From Paraglaciecola sp. L1A13 (GTDB taxonomy: Bacteria; Pseudomonadota; Gammaproteobacteria; Enterobacterales; Alteromonadaceae), in assembly GCF_009796745.1 (NCBI RefSeq), contig NZ_CP047024.1:682001-746000 (forward strand): DNA of 64,000 nt, given 5' to 3'. The notes under the pieces are model-generated. The model had not been told where the DNA came from. It was given only the letters and a program-made list of their open reading frames with translations, and did not search any database. Shown here piece by piece: positions 46,290 through 54,473 of this stretch. Position numbers and translations under genes: made by a program. Positions within the stretch are counted from its first letter, which is position 1, and every line of letters starts with the position of its first letter.

Positions 46290-47123
46290 CTAGTTGTTCT
46301 CTTGAATAATATGCACATCGCGCTGAGGGAAAGGTATTGTGAGGCCAGCCTCTTCAATGGCACCTTTGAGCATTGGACGAATATCGAAGAACAATGACCA
46401 ATAGTCCTCTGTTTTAACGAAGGCTCGCACTAAGAAATCGACTGAGCTTGCACCTAAATCAACCACAGCAACCACATTGCCTTCCTCCTGCAAAACTCGT
46501 GGATCATTCTTAATGGCTTCTTCCATAGCCGCTTTACCTTTAGCGATATCATCGGAATAAGAAATACCGATAGATATCTCTACCGCTCTTACACTGCTTG
46601 CCGTGTAATTGGTGATGTTACCGTTAGCTAATGGACCATTGGGTACAATGATAATACGCTTATCAAAAGTTTCGAAGGTCGTAACGAAAATGCCGATATC
46701 GATAACCGCACCTTCTAATCCTTGTGCGCCAACATAGTCCGATACTTTGAATGGGCGAAAGATTAGGATCATAACCCCGCCAGCGAAGTTAGATAAACTT
46801 CCCTGCAAAGCGAAGCCTACCGCTAAACCTGCGGCGCCTAAAATAGCCACGAAAGAGGTAGTTTCAATTCCCACCATTGATGCCACGCTAATAACAAGCA
46901 ACACCTTGAGGACAACTTCAAATATATTGGTTAAAAATTGCGCTAAGGTCTCATCAGGCAGCCCTTTAACAGCGTGGCGTCTTACGGCGTTGCTGACTTT
47001 TCCGATAATCCACAGGCCAACAACTAGTACAATGATGGCTAGAATAAGCTGACCACCGTACTCAGTGCCTAACGTGATAGCTTTGTCATAGAATGTTTGC
47101 AATTGTGTTTCGAATGATTCCAT
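46290..47123 (-). CDS. Small-conductance mechanosensitive channel, MscS family
   Basis: The 277-residue product has an MscS layout: three N-terminal membrane helices, the third being the pore-lining glycine/alanine-rich helix (AILGAAGLAVGFALQGSLSNFAGG), then the beta domain (VSDYVGAQGLEGAVIDIGIFVTTFETFD... VPNGPLANGNITNYT) and the cytoplasmic alpha/beta vestibule. Length matches E. coli MscS (286). It releases solutes on osmotic downshock. It is monocistronic and convergent with yqhD. Confidence 0.93.
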   Translation of the reverse strand: MESFETQLQTFYDKAITLGTEYGGQLILAIIVLVVGLWIIGKVSNAVRRHAVKGLPDETLAQFLTNIFEVVLKVLLVISVASMVGIETTSFVAILGAAGLAVGFALQGSLSNFAGGVMILIFRPFKVSDYVGAQGLEGAVIDIGIFVTTFETFDKRIIIVPNGPLANGNITNYTASSVRAVEISIGISYSDDIAKGKAAMEEAIKNDPRVLQEEGNVVAVVDLGASSVDFLVRAFVKTEDYWSLFFDIRPMLKGAIEEAGLTIPFPQRDVHIIQENN

Positions 47124-47416
47124 TAAACGTCCCTTTTAAGTATTTATTCCGCAAACGACTACTGATGTTCGCAATGTGATTGTGATGCGGCAAACGAAAA
47201 GGATTACCGCCATCAGTCACTTATTGCTCTTAGCAATGTGACATACATTAAATTCTATGGTGGAACGGCTGAAAAGGGTATTAGACAATAGTTTATTGAA
47301 TTTACGCGTTTTTAAAGAAGCTAAAAACGGAATAATCAAACAAGCGAATTGGACGACTAGCGCTTGCTAAAAGTGATTTTTTCTAGATGAACATACTTCG
47401 ACATAGCAACGCAATA

Positions 47417-48010
47417 TTAATGACAAGGTAGAGCCATTTGTACAAATAATTGCTCCAATTGACGCTCTATAGTGTCTTTATCACCAGTGGCTTTTAAATA
47501 AGTACGCCAACCTATGATATTCACTTGCAACGTTTTAGCGGCTGCAATTACATCTAATTGAGCGGGCAGAGTACCTTGTTCTTTTGCCTCGTTTAGTACT
47601 TGAGCAAACAAGGCTTCGACATTTACAAGAAGAGAGCGGACCTGTGTTAAAATTTCAACATGACTTTCATCAAGTTCAGATAACGTTTTTACCAGCATGC
47701 ACAATTCACTTGGTCTGTTCGCGTTAGGGCTTAGCACTAATTCAAATAATAGCGTTTTAAAAGCTTGTAACACATCAATCTGGCCAAAAACTTGGACTTG
47801 CATTTGCGTGCCAAGAGCTTGAGCATAATGGTTTAGCACGGTGATGAACAACGCGGATTTACTGCCAAAGGCGGCATAAATACTGCCAGGACGCATATCT
47901 ATTGAACTTTGTAATTCACGAGTAGACGTACCTAGGTAGCCTTTTTCCCAGAATAAGTTTTTAGCTTTTTCGAGTACTTCTTCCCTATCGAATTTCGATA
48001 TATTCGCCAT
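47417..48010 (-). CDS. TetR-family transcription regulator
   Basis: The 197-residue product has a TetR-type N-terminal helix-turn-helix (TSTRELQSSIDMRPGSIYAAFGSKSALF) and a helical ligand-binding C-terminal domain. I chose ATG at 48010, which lies 5 bp after GAGAGG; a GTG at 48016 is less well placed. The DNA upstream holds a palindrome of TetR operator type at 48159-48174 within a possible short transcription unit. The target and effector are unknown. Confidence 0.88.
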   Translation of the reverse strand: MANISKFDREEVLEKAKNLFWEKGYLGTSTRELQSSIDMRPGSIYAAFGSKSALFITVLNHYAQALGTQMQVQVFGQIDVLQAFKTLLFELVLSPNANRPSELCMLVKTLSELDESHVEILTQVRSLLVNVEALFAQVLNEAKEQGTLPAQLDVIAAAKTLQVNIIGWRTYLKATGDKDTIERQLEQLFVQMALPCH

Positions 48011-48108
48011 ACTCACCTCTCTATAAAATGTTTATTCGCTGTGATTAGCATATACAACACAGTATGCTGATAAATTAAATTCTGGTTATTTACGTTATTG
48101 TGCCGATA

Positions 48109-48136
48109 TTGACATACCACTTATATGCACTTTAAT
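48109..48136 (+). promoter_or_regulatory. Sigma-70-type promoter in the TetR upstream region
   Basis: TTGACA (48109-48114, perfect) and TTTAAT (48131-48136, five of six) are spaced by 16 bp. The start of transcription would be near 48143, on the strand opposite to the TetR gene. Confidence 0.5.
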
Positions 48137-48158
48137 GTTGTTGCCCAAGACACAGTTT

Positions 48159-48174
48159 TTGAACGAGCGTTCAA
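48159..48174. promoter_or_regulatory. Palindromic operator candidate for the TetR-family regulator
   Basis: TTGAACG (48159-48165) and CGTTCAA (48168-48174) are exact inverted repeats separated by AG. Size and symmetry fit TetR-family operators, and the site lies 150 bp upstream of the TetR gene at 48010. Confidence 0.5.
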
Positions 48175-48221
48175 CTAAAGATTACCGTTCTCACGATATT
48201 ATGTCAATCGTTGACTGTTCC

Positions 48222-48252
48222 AAATTGCTTCGATATATATCGAAGCAATTTT
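48222..48252 (+). terminator. Perfect 30-bp palindrome, likely terminator hairpin
   Basis: Bases 48222-48251 are an exact palindrome (arms AAATTGCTTCGATAT and its reverse complement), giving a stem of at least 12 bp, followed by TTTTG when the last arm T residues are counted. It could terminate transcription in either direction. Confidence 0.6.
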
Positions 48253-48585
48253 GTTATCAAGTAGCAAATTAGCACGAATATAGATAATTTTTAGTGACTT
48301 AAGTTGTGAACCTGATGTGGGTATTTTAAATTTTTAGAAAGGATGTTATGCGTTATTATCTTATTACATTATGTGGAATAACTGGTAAACGTCATTTTTA
48401 TAAAATTATTCACTGTAATCGATGATTATCCATTTTCCTTTAACGAAAGCGCTTAATGTCAACCAGACTTTAGTATATAGTCTGCGGAAAATTAGCATGT
48501 AAATCAGTGAGTAAGACTTTCACAATCTAAAACACTGGGTTTTAGTCAGAGATTAAAACAGGAGTTCGACGTTATTCCTCAGGTC

Positions 48586-49506
48586 ATGCCCGAAGTAGGC
48601 AGAAATCATAAGCTCGTTAATCGGGCCAGAATACTCATTGTCGATGATGAACCGATCAATATTCATATTTTGTCTAATGCGTTGACTGAAACCTACGACA
48701 TATTCGCGGTTACTTCTGGTTCTGCGGCGATTGATTTTTGCTTGGCAACACCGCCCGATCTGATTTTGATGGATATTGATATGCCCGTCATTGATGGCGT
48801 CGCTGCGTGCAATCTGTTAAAAGAATATACTGAAACCCAAGACATCCCCATCGTATTCGTCACCGGCCACGGAGACGCGAGCGCTGAGGATCGCTGTTGG
48901 AATGCTGGGGGTGTTGACTTTTTGACCAAGCCGGTAAACGTCAACACGTTGAAGCATCGTATTAAATCCCATCTGGCGTTTAAATTTTTAACTGATGAGT
49001 TACGTCGAATGGCTTATCAAGATGGTCTAACGCAAGTCAGCAACAGGCGATATTTCGATGAGTATTTGGCCCGCCAGCAAAAGCTTAATCAGCGTTCAGG
49101 TAACTCGCTTGGTTTACTGATGTTTGATATTGATTTCTTTAAATCATTCAACGATCTTTACGGGCATCTAGCCGGCGACGATAGCTTGAAACTCGTTGCT
49201 AAGGCATTGAAAGATGCGGTCGATCGCCCCGGAGATTTTGTGGCACGCTTTGGTGGAGAAGAATTTGCGATTGTATTGCCAGAAACTGACCTTACTGGCG
49301 CAATCTCAGTTGCTAAAAAAGTTCAGCAAGAAATACACGCCTTACAAATTGAACATGAAGGCTCACCATTTGGAATGATCACGGGCAGCATAGGCATTGC
49401 CGTTTGCGACCCGGTATCTGCAGAACAAAACGAATTAATAGAGATTGCGGATAAACGACTGTATCAAGCAAAGACTTCTGGTCGAAATATGTTTATTTCT
49501 CAGTAA
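48586..49506 (+). CDS. Response regulator with GGDEF output domain (diguanylate cyclase)
   Basis: The 306-residue product has a receiver domain (ILIVDDEPINIHIL, phospho-acceptor in LILMDIDMP) and a GGDEF domain with the active site RFGGEEFAIV. The RPGD inhibitory site for c-di-GMP lies five residues before it and is intact. It should make c-di-GMP when phosphorylated. The ATG at 48586 lacks a well-spaced ribosome site; AGGAG at 48560-48564 is 21 bp away, and a non-standard ATT at 48574 would be spaced 9 bp. No kinase is adjacent. Confidence 0.93.
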   Translation: MPEVGRNHKLVNRARILIVDDEPINIHILSNALTETYDIFAVTSGSAAIDFCLATPPDLILMDIDMPVIDGVAACNLLKEYTETQDIPIVFVTGHGDASAEDRCWNAGGVDFLTKPVNVNTLKHRIKSHLAFKFLTDELRRMAYQDGLTQVSNRRYFDEYLARQQKLNQRSGNSLGLLMFDIDFFKSFNDLYGHLAGDDSLKLVAKALKDAVDRPGDFVARFGGEEFAIVLPETDLTGAISVAKKVQQEIHALQIEHEGSPFGMITGSIGIAVCDPVSAEQNELIEIADKRLYQAKTSGRNMFISQ

Positions 49507-49530
49507 TTACGTTTCTTTCCTGGCCTTCAA

Positions 49531-49980
49531 TTAATTGACCAAATCTGCACTTAACTCGTATTCAAGGGAAGGGTCGACTAAAAACTTTCCCGCCATGGCT
49601 TCTCGGCCAAGTAGCATCAGGTAAGTCATTTCAGAGCGGTCAGTTAACGTAAGTTGAATATCCCAATTCAAATCCGCCATCTTAATTTCAGTCTTAATAG
49701 TATAGCGTTTCTCTAGAGTGGCGGTGGAGCTTTTCACCCGCTTAATGACCTCCACTTTTGCTTCACGGCGGACAATTTCCGCTACGTTGTGGATATTCGG
49801 ATGAATATCAAAACTAACCCATAATTTCCCATCACGCTTGAATTCCTCAATATTATCAACATGTAATGAGGATGTCGTGGCGCCAGTATCGACCCGTACA
49901 TTTAAAGATTGAATGGTCAGCTCAGGTAAATCACACAATTCAAGTGTGCCAATTATGGGTTTATTCAAATATCTATGCAT
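49531..49980 (-). CDS. RimB-like retropepsin-fold protease (ATP-dependent zinc protease family)
   Basis: The 149-residue product contains the aspartic-protease-like motif RVDTGATTSSLHV (Asp31) and belongs to the family named ATP-dependent zinc protease in databases, which includes RimB of Pseudomonas. In Pseudomonas, RimA and RimB modulate RimK, the ribosomal protein S6 glutamate ligase. Here the gene is 2 bp after an aspartoacylase-like gene that itself abuts rimK, so the same functional link is likely. Confidence 0.85.
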   Translation of the reverse strand: MHRYLNKPIIGTLELCDLPELTIQSLNVRVDTGATTSSLHVDNIEEFKRDGKLWVSFDIHPNIHNVAEIVRREAKVEVIKRVKSSTATLEKRYTIKTEIKMADLNWDIQLTLTDRSEMTYLMLLGREAMAGKFLVDPSLEYELSADLVN

Positions 49981-49982
49981 GA

Positions 49983-51011
49983 TTAAGTCTCATCAAATGT
50001 AGGTGGCACGGGCGATAAATTATCTTGTAGTAATTCAACATGCTCGGCCACAGAATCAGGGGCGTGAAAATAGGCGATGTGATACATCGCTTCGCCCTCT
50101 TGAGCCAAGGGTATATTTTGTTTGCCAATGACGACGCCTTCAGCAGGGCTAAGCACTGTGGTTAATGGCGTGCCATAAGGGTCTGCAATGGTTGCGAGCG
50201 GCGCACCTTTGAGCACGTGGTCCCCAAGCTGTGCAATATGATTAACAAAGCCGCTTTCTTGAGCTCGGACCCAACCGCTTTGACGAGCAACAAAGCGTTG
50301 GATAGAGTCATTTTTTGTGCGTCTTGCACTTAGCATGCTTAGTGAACGCATAACATTGATAATACCCTTTACTCCAGCGCGGATCGAAAATTCATCGTAT
50401 CTTAACGCTTGTCCCGCCTCATAAAGCAGAATATTCACCCCTAGATCAGATGCGGCTTGGCGTAAAGAACCATCCCGCAAGTTGCTGTTAAGTAACACAG
50501 GAACGCCAAACGCTCTGGCCATTTCCATGGTTTGCTTATCATCTAAGTTGGCGCGAATTTGCGGTAAGTTGCTGCGATGAATTGCACCTGTGTGTAAGTC
50601 GATGCCCACATCACATTTACTGACGATTTCTTGTAAAAATAGGTCAGCAATAATACCTGCCAAAGAGCCTTTTTTGCTGCCGGGGAAACTACGATTTAAA
50701 TCGCGCCGGTCAGGCATATAGCGACTTTGATTGAGTACACCATAAACATTGACCATAGGAACAGCAATTAACGTGCCTCGCAAATTTGCTAGCGATTTAC
50801 TTTTTAATAAACGGCTAATAATCTCGATTCCATTTAGCTCATCGCCATGTATGGCGGCACTAACGAACATTACAGGACCATCACGTTTGCCTCTTTGCAC
50901 GTGAACGGGAATCGACATTCTGGTCGCAGTGTAAAGAGGGGGCATTTCTAATTGTATTTTTTTTGTCTCGCCAGGCCCTATTTCAATGCCGCCGATAATA
51001 AGTGGAGTCAT
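49983..51011 (-). CDS. Succinylglutamate desuccinylase/aspartoacylase family zinc hydrolase
   Basis: The 342-residue product has the M14-like zinc pattern: AAIHGDELNGIEI (His and Glu ligands) and the later GIDLHTGAIHR region with the second His. Members remove acyl groups or act as carboxypeptidases on amino acids and peptides. It starts directly after rimK's stop codon and precedes the RimB-like gene, which suggests that it works on glutamate-modified products, for example as a deglutamylase. That is inference; aspartoacylase-type small-molecule hydrolysis remains possible. Confidence 0.87.
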   Translation of the reverse strand: MTPLIIGGIEIGPGETKKIQLEMPPLYTATRMSIPVHVQRGKRDGPVMFVSAAIHGDELNGIEIISRLLKSKSLANLRGTLIAVPMVNVYGVLNQSRYMPDRRDLNRSFPGSKKGSLAGIIADLFLQEIVSKCDVGIDLHTGAIHRSNLPQIRANLDDKQTMEMARAFGVPVLLNSNLRDGSLRQAASDLGVNILLYEAGQALRYDEFSIRAGVKGIINVMRSLSMLSARRTKNDSIQRFVARQSGWVRAQESGFVNHIAQLGDHVLKGAPLATIADPYGTPLTTVLSPAEGVVIGKQNIPLAQEGEAMYHIAYFHAPDSVAEHVELLQDNLSPVPPTFDET

Positions 51012-51917
51012 TTAGCCTTTACCGCGCGTTTTGGTATTGTTGGGTTTGGCATTTTTAGCAATAAATTCAATTATCATGCCTGCAACATCTTTACCTGTTG
51101 CACTTTCGATTCCTTCAAGACCTGGTGAAGAGTTGACTTCCATAACAACGGGACCATTATTTGAGCGCAGTATATCTACCCCACACATATTAAGGCCCAT
51201 GGTTTTAGCCGCATCGATGGCAGTTTTTCGTTCCTCAGGTGACAAACGTACTAAACTGGCAGAGCCTCCCCGGTGTAAGTTAGAGCGAAACTCACCAGCT
51301 GCTGCTTGACGTTTCATAGCCGCGACGACTTTTCCGCCGACGACTAAACAGCGGATATCGGCGCCGCCAGCTTCTTTGATATATTCCTGAACCAAAATAT
51401 TCGCATTTAAACCCATAAAAGCTTCAATAATAGACTCCGCTGCCTTTTGCGTATCGGCCAGCACTACGCCTATCCCTTGTGTTCCTTCAAGCAACTTAAT
51501 GACGACCGGCGCACCTCCGACGTTTTTAATTAAGTCGTCAATACGATCTGGGTGATGGGCAAATCCGGTGCGAGGCATACCAATACCTTTACGCGACAGT
51601 AGCTGCATTGAACGCAATTTGTCTCGCGAACGACTGATCGCCACAGATTCATTGATGCTAAATGTTCCCATCATCTCAAATTGGCGTACCACAGCCGTGC
51701 CATAAAATGTCACTGATGCGCCGATACGCGGAATTACGGCGTCATACTGAGGTAACGCTTCGCCTTTAAATCTAACTGTGGGGCGATTGCTACTAATGTC
51801 CATATAGCAATGAAGTGTATCGATGACATCGACTTCGTGGCCTAGACTTTCGCCTGCTTCTTTGAGGCGTTTTGTGGAATAAATATTTTTGTTACGCGAT
51901 AAAATAGCTATCTTCAT
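51012..51917 (-). CDS. rimK: RimK, ribosomal protein S6 poly-glutamate ligase (ATP-grasp)
   Basis: RimK adds glutamate residues to the C-terminus of ribosomal protein S6 and can make poly-alpha-glutamate. The 301-residue product has an N-terminal [20 protein letters not shown] segment and an ATP-grasp core: [36 protein letters not shown] and the metal-binding [15 protein letters not shown] chose ATG at 51917; a longer frame to 51956 adds 13 residues and has no ribosome site. It heads the three-gene rim operon. Confidence 0.94.
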   Translation of the reverse strand: MKIAILSRNKNIYSTKRLKEAGESLGHEVDVIDTLHCYMDISSNRPTVRFKGEALPQYDAVIPRIGASVTFYGTAVVRQFEMMGTFSINESVAISRSRDKLRSMQLLSRKGIGMPRTGFAHHPDRIDDLIKNVGGAPVVIKLLEGTQGIGVVLADTQKAAESIIEAFMGLNANILVQEYIKEAGGADIRCLVVGGKVVAAMKRQAAAGEFRSNLHRGGSASLVRLSPEERKTAIDAAKTMGLNMCGVDILRSNNGPVVMEVNSSPGLEGIESATGKDVAGMIIEFIAKNAKPNNTKTRGKG

Positions 51918-52142
51918 ATGGATCTCTGAAAAACGAATAAATGTAAATTGGGTCAAACCGTGTAAGGACTAGGCCGAATAAAGAGCGTCAACGCTAGCTT
52001 ATTCTCAAGTGTAATAAGCAAAAAGGTTAAGCTGATAATATTGCTTTGATTATATGCCATTAGTCTACACCTTTTATGAAAGTTTGAATCCTCTGTCCAT
52101 GAAAAACAGGTAGGCATCTATTATGAGGTGATTTATATTCGC

Positions 52143-52162
52143 CCCACTATTCGTTCGGTGGG
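52143..52162 (+). promoter_or_regulatory. Hairpin covering part of the zntB ribosome site
   Basis: CCCAC (52143-52147) pairs with GTGGG (52158-52162), whose last three G residues are part of the GGGAG ribosome site. Folding would reduce translation starting at 52172. Confidence 0.3.
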
Positions 52163-52171
52163 AGTATCACC

Positions 52172-53161
52172 ATGCAGGATCATCAAAAGTCATCTCTACA
52201 TCAGCGCGACAGTTTTCTATGGGCTTACTATTTTGAACAGGGTTCTGCGCGGCATATCGATCCCAAAGAATTACAAAACCCTTCGCAACGCGAGGGTTTC
52301 AGTTGGATCCATATACAATCTGACGCCATCGATGCTGAGCAAACTATGGCCGATTTGGGCCTGTCTAAGTCAGTGTCCGATTCATTACTTGCCTTAGAAA
52401 CTCGTCCTAAGACATTACAAATTGAAGGGGGGTTGCTGATATATTTACGTGGTATCAACACTAACCCCGATGCCGATCCAGAAGATATGGTGTCATTGCG
52501 TTTATGGTTGACTGAAAAGGGTATTGTCTCTAGCCGCCGTAAGGGGCGAAAGCTGCTTTCTGTGCAAGACGTTAAAAATGATATTGAGCAGGGCGCAAAG
52601 ATAAACAGCGTCGGTGACTTATTATTGGAGATTATTGAGCGAGTGGTAGTACGGATCAGTGAAATGGTCGATATTTTAGATGAAGAATTGGTGGCGTTTG
52701 AAACTTCTGAATCGATGGATATTCAGGCGCGCCAACGATTGTCTGCTGTGCGTAGACAAGCCGCTGCGATACGTCGTTATCTCGCCCCGCAACGTGATGC
52801 CTTAGATACGCTCTATCGCAGCAATCAATTTTTAACCAGTGAGCAAGCGTTTACTTTACGGGAGTTGAGCGACAGAACCACGCGCTATGTTGAAGATTTA
52901 GATTTAGCCCGTGAACGAGCATTAGTCTTACAAGACGAACTGCGCAATCGCATAGCTGAGAAGCAAGGCATGGTGTTATACGTATTGTCTCTGGTGACAG
53001 CTATCTTCTTGCCATTGTCATTTTTAACGGGTGTATTTGGGATGAATGTGGGTGGTTTACCGGGAATTGATAACCCAGAAGCATTTAACGTTTTGACATT
53101 TTCTATGATTGCGTTAGTCGCAGTGCTCGGTGGTTTTATGATCTGGAAGAGGTGGTTTTAA
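52172..53161 (+). CDS. zntB: CorA-superfamily zinc/divalent cation transporter ZntB
   Basis: ZntB is a pentameric CorA-like channel that moves Zn2+ (and in some species Mg2+ or Co2+). The 329-residue product has a large soluble N-terminal domain, then two C-terminal membrane helices. The pore signature is FGMNVGGLPGID, with the N-V-G-G extension typical of ZntB, and the last helix ends in WKRWF. The ATG at 52172 follows GGGAG, which a hairpin may mask. It is divergent from rimK. Confidence 0.88.
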   Translation: MQDHQKSSLHQRDSFLWAYYFEQGSARHIDPKELQNPSQREGFSWIHIQSDAIDAEQTMADLGLSKSVSDSLLALETRPKTLQIEGGLLIYLRGINTNPDADPEDMVSLRLWLTEKGIVSSRRKGRKLLSVQDVKNDIEQGAKINSVGDLLLEIIERVVVRISEMVDILDEELVAFETSESMDIQARQRLSAVRRQAAAIRRYLAPQRDALDTLYRSNQFLTSEQAFTLRELSDRTTRYVEDLDLARERALVLQDELRNRIAEKQGMVLYVLSLVTAIFLPLSFLTGVFGMNVGGLPGIDNPEAFNVLTFSMIALVAVLGGFMIWKRWF

Positions 53162-53327
53162 AGGCCAGCTATAACTCCATAACACAACGAATTATGAAAA
53201 CTTTCATCTATTACCAACTAAAATGATGCAATTATTTACAACCTTTTTTGGTCTCGGTACGTAATGACAGTTCATAATAGGTGAAATGTGCACTTGCGCA
53301 GTCATAAATTGAAAAATAAGGGACCTT

Positions 53328-54455
53328 GTGCAGCAGTTTGCGGCCTCATCACATAATCAAACCGTCGCGCAGCAGGTTATCACCCTGCTTTCAAAGCGAA
53401 TTGACGCCTTAGGTTACAAAGCCATAGTCCATGTAGAACTTGAAGGCGTCTACGAGACCGCCAGTGCGAAGCATAGCTTAGACTTTGAAGGGGTGAATAA
53501 AACGCTTTTGAAATTGGGCATCAATGGCGAGTTGAAAACTGAATTTTGGCACCAACAATGGGAATATGTCTCATTGTTTAACGGTCAATCACCGTTAAAG
53601 GAAGCGCAAGATTTAGCCAGTGCGATGCGCTTTTTACCTATTATCATGCGCCGTTTTGGTGCCGAAAAGGTGTTGTTAAAACCGGTTGCTTGGGCGGCAG
53701 ATAAAGGGCGATATGTACCGGGTTCAGGCGCTATATTCTCAACTGATACACGGTCAGTGCATATACCAAATGCTATCCAAATGAACGTAAGCGTGGCAGA
53801 TGAGAAAGGCAATAACCTCGTCCCTAGTTCCACAGTAGGGGAATGGATACAGCATCATCTACTGTTAACGAGCTTGGCATGCTGTGCATTGTTTTTGCCA
53901 GAAGAGGATGCGTTCAAACGTTTGGCACTGCGCACAGAGTATGGTTTAGATGCAGAGCTTAGTTCGCCATTTCTATTATCCGGTGGACACCAAGGCAGCA
54001 TCGCACTTTATAAAGAGGTGGGTAAGCATAATCAGCTAATGGGGCAGGAGCCCTTTTTATATGGGGCAAATAATCAGGTGTTAAGTTATAGCAACGATTG
54101 GCATAAAACAGCCCGAGTAGAGCATAGAATTGGTGCGACGAGTGATGCTTATGATCCTTATTTGAATATGATCTTTATTTTACTTAACGTTCTACAAGGG
54201 ATCGAGAGCTGGCAAAGCACTGATGGGCTGCCGCCAATCTTCGAAAGCTGCGCATTCCCTTCTTCGCTACACGATACCCATTTAGTTGATGGCTCTGTCA
54301 ATCAAGGGGCATTGACCTTATTTAGCCAGCAACATTGGTTTGCACATCAAGTCGACCGTCATTGTCAGGAGGCTTTTCGGGATCAGTTTAATTCCGTTGG
54401 ACAGAAGCTACACGCTGAATTTTTAGCCCGGTATTTACCGGCTATGACGATATAA
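53328..54455 (+). CDS. Divergent glutamine-synthetase-fold protein beside ovoA
   Basis: The 375-residue product resembles the catalytic domain of glutamine synthetase but lacks most of the N-terminal domain. Visible GS-like elements in order: VHVELEG (Glu37, Glu39), TEFWHQQWEY (Glu72, Glu79), LKEAQDLAS, LLKP (Lys118-Pro119), QMNVSVAD, and ARVEHRIGATSDAYDPYLN... LNVLQGIE, the counterpart of the C-terminal R-x-E-x-R...NPYL...GIE block. In the QMNVS block, Gln151 and Asn153 stand where GS has M-H-x-H, so a key His ligand is lost. It ends 18 bp before ovoA and is almost certainly co-transcribed. The start is GTG at 53328, after AAGGGA. Its reaction is unknown; a glutamate-amine or glutamate-cysteine type ligase in the ovothiol pathway is a hypothesis. 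Confidence 0.75.
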   Translation: MQQFAASSHNQTVAQQVITLLSKRIDALGYKAIVHVELEGVYETASAKHSLDFEGVNKTLLKLGINGELKTEFWHQQWEYVSLFNGQSPLKEAQDLASAMRFLPIIMRRFGAEKVLLKPVAWAADKGRYVPGSGAIFSTDTRSVHIPNAIQMNVSVADEKGNNLVPSSTVGEWIQHHLLLTSLACCALFLPEEDAFKRLALRTEYGLDAELSSPFLLSGGHQGSIALYKEVGKHNQLMGQEPFLYGANNQVLSYSNDWHKTARVEHRIGATSDAYDPYLNMIFILLNVLQGIESWQSTDGLPPIFESCAFPSSLHDTHLVDGSVNQGALTLFSQQHWFAHQVDRHCQEAFRDQFNSVGQKLHAEFLARYLPAMTI

Positions 54456-54473
54456 ATAAAGAAGCAATTAAAT

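Larger units (their letters stand above)
48143..48255 (+). ncRNA. Candidate small RNA, about 110 nt, under a TetR-type operator
   Basis: This is the predicted transcript from the promoter at 48109-48136 to the end of the 30-bp hairpin and its TTTTG tail. No protein gene of reasonable size lies inside it: the only frame (ATG at 48201, 23 codons) reads through the hairpin and has no clear ribosome site. It does not match an RNA family I know. Confidence 0.3.
48011..48585. other. Gene-free stretch between TetR and the GGDEF gene, with a possible small RNA
   Basis: This 575-bp region has no protein gene of normal size. It contains a strong promoter candidate (48109-48136), a TetR-type palindrome (48159-48174), and a perfect 30-bp palindrome (48222-48251). 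The remainder, up to the GGDEF ribosome site at 48560, is AT-rich without recognised elements. Confidence 0.5.

Noticed and set aside
48201..48272. 23-codon reading frame in the TetR upstream region
   Set aside because: It reads through the 30-bp palindrome and lacks a clear ribosome site; the RNA interpretation is simpler.
53328..54455. Calling the ovoA neighbour a functional glutamine synthetase
   Set aside because: The protein is short, lacks most of the N-terminal domain, and the M-H-x-H block is replaced by Q-M-N-V.
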